40,335 bases of DNA. Origin: Alistipes sp. GTDB taxonomy: Bacteria > Bacteroidota > Bacteroidia > Bacteroidales > Rikenellaceae. The stretch covers positions 1 through 40,335 of the forward strand of contig JAGCMF010000034.1 in the NCBI GenBank assembly GCA_017646625.1. Reading direction: 5' to 3'. The translations under genes were made by a program, and so were the position numbers. The notes below the pieces were generated by a model that saw only the letters and a list, made by a program, of their open reading frames with translations, had not been told where the DNA came from and did no database searches. Below are positions 37,049 through 40,335 of this stretch, in pieces (position 1 is the stretch's first letter; each line of letters begins with the position of its first letter).

Positions 37049-37065
37049 TGATAATTATTTTATGG

Positions 37066-37073
37066 CAAAATTA
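37066..37073 (-). promoter_or_regulatory. Possible queG -7 element
   Basis: The minus strand reads TAATTTTG, a TAnnTTTG match 18 bases before the queG ATG. No -33 match at the standard distance, so only tentative. Confidence 0.35.
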
Positions 37074-37145
37074 GCAAATTTTAATAAATTATTGGTATCT
37101 TGCACCCGATTTGTGTAGCAAATCAATAACCTAAACAATTTAATT

Positions 37146-38804
37146 ATGATTTTTAACACTCTATATGAGATAGTTAAGCACAGCGTAGAGAAATTCTCTG
37201 AACGCATTGCCTTCACCATGATTGACGGCGAGGATGTGTCGTACAAAGAGGTAGGCGAACGCGTAGAGAAGGTGCAGGAGATGCTCATCAGCGCAGGCCT
37301 AAACGCCGGCGACAAGGTGGCAATCTTGAGTAGCAGCATGCCCAACTGGGGCGTAAGCTACTTCGCTGTGACAACAGCTGGCATGGTAGCCGTGCCTATT
37401 CTCCCCGACTTCACAGGCGCAGAACTCGACCTTATCATCGAACACTCCGAGGCAAAGGCAATACTTGTATCCGACAAGCTATACACGAAACTGTCGAAAC
37501 CTACACTCGACAAAATGAACATCGTGATACGAACAAAGGGCCTAAACGTAATCATGCAGAACGTAAAGGCTCAAGGCTCAATGTGCATACCAAAGCCCGA
37601 GGACCTCGCCGTGATAATATACACGTCGGGAACAACATCAAAGCCAAAGGGTGTGATGCTTACACACTACAACATTGCAGCGCAAACAACAATCATCCCA
37701 CCGCTGTTCGACTACAACGAGAATGACGTGCTGCTATCTATACTCCCACTTGCGCATACATACGAGTGTACCCTCGGCATGATATACCCATTCTCGCGCG
37801 GTGCAAGGATACACTACATGGATCGCCCACCTACAGCATCTGCCCTAATGCCCGCATTAGCAAAGGTGCGACCTACGGTGATAGCCTCCGTGCCACTAAT
37901 AATGGAGAAGGTATATCGTGGTAAGGTGCTACCTACATTCCAGAAGAATAAGCTTATGCGAACACTCTACGGTTGGAACTGGTCGCGTAAGATACTACAC
38001 AAAGTGGCGGGCAAGCAGCTAAAGAAGCTATTCGGTGGCCGCATACGCCTCTTCGCAATAGGTGGCGCCAAGTTCGACACCGACGCCGAACGATTCCTCC
38101 TCGAGGCCGGATTCCCATACGGCATAGGATATGGCCTGACAGAGACAGCACCTCTCATCGCTGGCGCTGTGGGCAAGATGGTACGAATAGGCTCTACAGG
38201 CCCATCACTGCCCGACGTGCAGATACGCCTCGACAACATAAACCCCGAGACTGGACAGGGCGAAATCGTAGTAAAGACACCTTGCTGCATGCAGGGATAC
38301 TACAAGAATGAGCAGGTGACAAAGGAGGCATTCACAGAGGATGGCTGGTTCCGAACAGGCGACCTGGGCGCTATAGCCGAGGACGGTTGGATATTCATAA
38401 AGGGACGCCTCAAGAATATGATTGTAGGACCTTCGGGCGAGAATATATACCCCGAGGACATCGAAGAGGTACTAAACAGCAACCGCTTCGTGGCCGAGTC
38501 GGTAGTGACAGAGGAGGATGGCAAGCTCATCGCCCTCGTACACTTTGACACCACAGCACTCTCCGAGGCTTATGACGAGTTTAAGCATAAGATGGCCGTG
38601 AGCAAGGAGCAGACGGCACTCAAGATGGAGGAGATAAAGAGAGAGCTTGTGGAGTATGTAAACTCAAAGGTCAACAGATTCTCGAAAATATCAAAGGTCG
38701 TGGACAACGGCGAGGAGTTCGAGAAGACCCCTACAAAGAAGATTCGTCGCTTCAACTACGATAAGCGCAACAAGGGTAACGACGAAAAGAAACCCGAGGC
38801 TTAA
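37146..38804 (+). CDS. Long-chain acyl-CoA synthetase (AMP-forming)
   Basis: 552 residues, ANL superfamily adenylating enzyme. It activates fatty acids to acyl-CoA via an acyl-adenylate. P-loop-like motif IIYTSGTTSKPKGVMLTH, then PLAHTYECTLGMIYPFSRGA, the A5 motif GYGLTETAPLI, and the A7/A8 region WFRTGDLGAIAEDGWIFIKGRLKNMI. The C-terminal domain has the catalytic Lys region in KTPTKKIRRFNYDKR. Length and motifs fit FadD-like enzymes; substrate chain length cannot be read off. It stands alone, with a hairpin just after the stop. Confidence 0.93.
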   Translation: MIFNTLYEIVKHSVEKFSERIAFTMIDGEDVSYKEVGERVEKVQEMLISAGLNAGDKVAILSSSMPNWGVSYFAVTTAGMVAVPILPDFTGAELDLIIEHSEAKAILVSDKLYTKLSKPTLDKMNIVIRTKGLNVIMQNVKAQGSMCIPKPEDLAVIIYTSGTTSKPKGVMLTHYNIAAQTTIIPPLFDYNENDVLLSILPLAHTYECTLGMIYPFSRGARIHYMDRPPTASALMPALAKVRPTVIASVPLIMEKVYRGKVLPTFQKNKLMRTLYGWNWSRKILHKVAGKQLKKLFGGRIRLFAIGGAKFDTDAERFLLEAGFPYGIGYGLTETAPLIAGAVGKMVRIGSTGPSLPDVQIRLDNINPETGQGEIVVKTPCCMQGYYKNEQVTKEAFTEDGWFRTGDLGAIAEDGWIFIKGRLKNMIVGPSGENIYPEDIEEVLNSNRFVAESVVTEEDGKLIALVHFDTTALSEAYDEFKHKMAVSKEQTALKMEEIKRELVEYVNSKVNRFSKISKVVDNGEEFEKTPTKKIRRFNYDKRNKGNDEKKPEA

Positions 38805-38822
38805 TATGATGTTAGTTTGTAG

Positions 38823-38854
38823 ACTTTTTGCATGATAGTTTTCATGCAAAAAGT
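38823..38854 (+). terminator. Terminator of the acyl-CoA synthetase gene
   Basis: A perfect 13-bp stem, 38823-38835 with 38842-38854, six-base loop. Its last base is the first base of the tRNA promoter's -33 box, so terminator and next promoter are fused end to end. Confidence 0.65.
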
Positions 38855-38884
38855 TTGCAGATTAAAAAATAATATGTACTTTTG
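38854..38884 (+). promoter_or_regulatory. tRNA-Thr promoter
   Basis: TTTG (38854-38857), exactly 19 bases, then TACTTTTG (38877-38884). This is a full consensus match, 33 bases before the tRNA. Confidence 0.8.
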
Positions 38885-38916
38885 CGCACTCTTTCATAGG
38901 AGTAGGGTTTATTATT

Positions 38917-38988
<72 letters not shown>

Positions 38989-38990
38989 CA

Positions 38991-39019
38991 AAAAAGGAAG
39001 TCATTCGACTTCCTTTTTT
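38991..39019 (+). terminator. tRNA-Thr terminator
   Basis: A perfect 12-bp stem, 38991-39002 with 39007-39018, loop ATTC, with the T-run to 39019, directly behind the tRNA. Confidence 0.9.
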
Positions 39020-39062
39020 GTTATCTGAACTGACGACCTCATAATATGGTATAAGCTCACAA

Positions 39063-40091
39063 CTACTTGCCGTTGATTGTTGCCGCCTGTGGATTCTTCA
39101 GATGCATCTTATAGTTAAAGGTTATCTGCTGCTTGCTGGTATTAGAGGAGCAATAGGTGCACATATGCATACACGTGTCCGACTGCCCTATATCCTTGCT
39201 AACAACACATCCACAGCCACCGCGACGCTGTCTGTCGCGATTATTCTTATGTCTGATACACAGCGACCCTGAATCAAAAAGATCTCCTGTGGCAACCTCA
39301 ACACCGAGGTGCTTCATAAGGAGTCTATCGTGAGAAAAATACTTAACTATAAGCTCATCGTCGATACACCTATTATGTTCGATACCATACTGTCCCAGGT
39401 CGATAGTCTCGCAGCACGAGGCGAGTCTAAAGCCGTAACTCATATTTAGTTGCTGAAGACCCAAGGCTATATCATGCATATCCCTCTCCTTAATCTCGTG
39501 CACCTTGATGTTTGCCCTCTTCATATTTGCCGACACATGACGCGCCCTCTTGATATTAGCAAAGCTAAAGACGAGTTTCTCGGAGTAGCCCTTAAGCTGG
39601 CATGCTACACCATCTACCCTATCAAGAAGCTCATTAACACCCATCTCCTTGGTCAGTATCATAGGGTCAAAGCGCCATATAACCCTACCATAGCCGAGTC
39701 TATCGACAAGGCGCTTGAAGGTATCTATGCGCTGCTGCAATGGCGGAATGTTAGGCTCAAGACCCAAGCCCTCATAATCGTTAAGAGTGAAGTGTATATA
39801 GCTATTTATGTCGTGCTCCGCAAGGTAGTCGAGGCATCCCCCAGAGGCGAGCAACGACTCCGGATTCTTCGACCAGAAGACAACAAGGCGCATATCCTGG
39901 AATGCTACATAGCTACGCTTGGCATTATAGGGATTACGCCACAACATATATCCCGCCTTCAGGCGCTGGAGAAACCAGTCGGAATACCACGCAGGGATAT
40001 CGGTGTATCTACTCGCCGAGACAATAACGGGAGCTTGCGCCTCGACAACATCACCACCTTGAAGCATCACAGAGACTCTCTTGCTTGACAT
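39063..40091 (-). CDS. DUF1848 protein (radical-SAM-like, unknown function)
   Basis: 342 residues from the ATG at 40091 (MSSKRVSVMLQGGDVVEAQA). An upstream TTG at 40112 would overlap the promoter. DUF1848 features: VIVSASRYTDIPAWYSDWF, an RxGYxxWRNPYN-like block (KAGYMLWRNPYNAKRSYV), VVFWSKNPE, FTLNDYE, VIWRFDPMI, and a C-terminal cysteine motif C-x3-C-x2-C (TCMHMCTYCSS) that may hold an Fe-S cluster. The family is thought to be related to radical-SAM/spore-photoproduct-lyase-like proteins but no reaction is established. Monocistronic by appearance. Confidence 0.85.
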   Translation of the reverse strand: MSSKRVSVMLQGGDVVEAQAPVIVSASRYTDIPAWYSDWFLQRLKAGYMLWRNPYNAKRSYVAFQDMRLVVFWSKNPESLLASGGCLDYLAEHDINSYIHFTLNDYEGLGLEPNIPPLQQRIDTFKRLVDRLGYGRVIWRFDPMILTKEMGVNELLDRVDGVACQLKGYSEKLVFSFANIKRARHVSANMKRANIKVHEIKERDMHDIALGLQQLNMSYGFRLASCCETIDLGQYGIEHNRCIDDELIVKYFSHDRLLMKHLGVEVATGDLFDSGSLCIRHKNNRDRQRRGGCGCVVSKDIGQSDTCMHMCTYCSSNTSKQQITFNYKMHLKNPQAATINGK

Positions 40092-40109
40092 ATTGGGTAA
40101 TTTGTTTAC

Positions 40110-40117
40110 CAAAGGTA
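40110..40117 (-). promoter_or_regulatory. -7 element of the DUF1848 gene
   Basis: The minus strand reads TACCTTTG, an exact TAnnTTTG match 18 bases before the ATG at 40091. No -33 TTTG at the standard spacing. Confidence 0.55.
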
Positions 40118-40193
40118 GTAATAAAAATTCAAATCACGCAACACCTACTACGTAATTTTACTCCCAATAGCCATTGCAGCAGCGCCGACATCG

Positions 40194-40335
40194 CTAATCC
40201 AACATTATGTATGCTGCCCAGTCGAGTGTTGGGTAGTTCTCGCGTGCCTTGCGTCGTGCCTCCCTGAAGGCATCGCGCTTCGTAACACCTGGCTGCGATA
40301 GTGCGCGGTAGAACTCCTCAACAAGGTATACCGAC
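40194..40335 (-). CDS. CHAT-domain (caspase-like) protein, C-terminal end only
   Basis: A minus-strand frame open from the right edge of the window to a TAG at 40194-40196, giving 46 residues. It reads SVYLVEEFYRALSQPGVTKR and then DAFREARRKARENYPTLDWA before ending AYIMLD. This is the classic end of a CHAT domain: a (L/F)xEEFYRAL helix, an ALREARRxLR helix, and the final YPxxDWAAYILxD strand. The catalytic His/Cys and any N-terminal repeats (often TPR) lie outside the window. CHAT proteases act in signalling, gingipain-like processing or, in some loci, defence; which applies here cannot be said. Confidence 0.75.
   Translation of the reverse strand, partial: SVYLVEEFYRALSQPGVTKRDAFREARRKARENYPTLDWAAYIMLD

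Overview
The window comes from a Gram-negative member of the Bacteroidetes, most likely order Bacteroidales. An Alistipes/Rikenellaceae-type or uncultured relative is plausible, but the sequence cannot fix the genus. The evidence is the gene content (Kdo pathway, Porin_10-type outer-membrane protein, DPP-IV-type peptidase, ribonuclease Y, bS21, archaeal-type ProRS, NamZ/DUF1343, the large DUF2723 membrane protein). It is also the recurrent Bacteroidetes promoter pattern (TTTG, 19 bases, TAnnTTTG) together with an almost complete lack of Shine-Dalgarno sequences in front of genes.

Layout, left to right. 3-1367 (+): the end of a surface beta-helix protein, followed by hairpins and a possible 3'UTR-derived RNA up to 1596. 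1695-2468 (-): a small exported coiled-coil protein and rpsU. 2585-7714 (-): a tight cluster with a ComEA-like helix-hairpin-helix protein, a UbiD-family decarboxylase and the Kdo genes kdsD (without CBS domains), kdsA and kdsB. lon (7726-10149) and manC (10391-11464) follow on the same strand, each with its own promoter. The manC promoter is interleaved with the divergent pssA promoter. 11584-15228 (+): pssA, a Porin_10 protein and a lytic transglycosylase. 15379-19480 (+): a DPP-IV-like peptidase and proS. 19592-22049 (-): a coiled-coil gene, zapA, a well-supported 6S RNA and rny. 22140-32530 (-): a probable long operon, DUF2723 protein, cysS, prfB, namZ, ftsY, rimO.

33113-35920 (+) is the most unusual locus. 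It encodes a large surface lipoprotein built from a fimbrillin-like N-terminus, a beta-helix-like repeat region and a C-terminal DUF6273-like (possibly C-type-lectin-like) domain. It is expressed from a near-perfect promoter through a leader of about 295 nt. That leader contains a 30-codon ORF overlapping a terminator-like hairpin, and the 3' arm of the hairpin is a run of nine G. This looks like an attenuator that could be switched by homopolymer slippage. Several hairpins follow the gene.

The right end carries queG (-), a long-chain acyl-CoA synthetase (+), tRNA-Thr(GGT) (+), a DUF1848 protein (-), and the last 46 codons of a CHAT-domain (caspase-like) protein (-) running off the window.

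Most genes are housekeeping and envelope functions: LPS inner-core sugar, phospholipid, peptidoglycan turnover, protein targeting, division and translation. Accessory or fast-evolving signals are concentrated at the two surface-protein loci and at the CHAT gene on the right edge.
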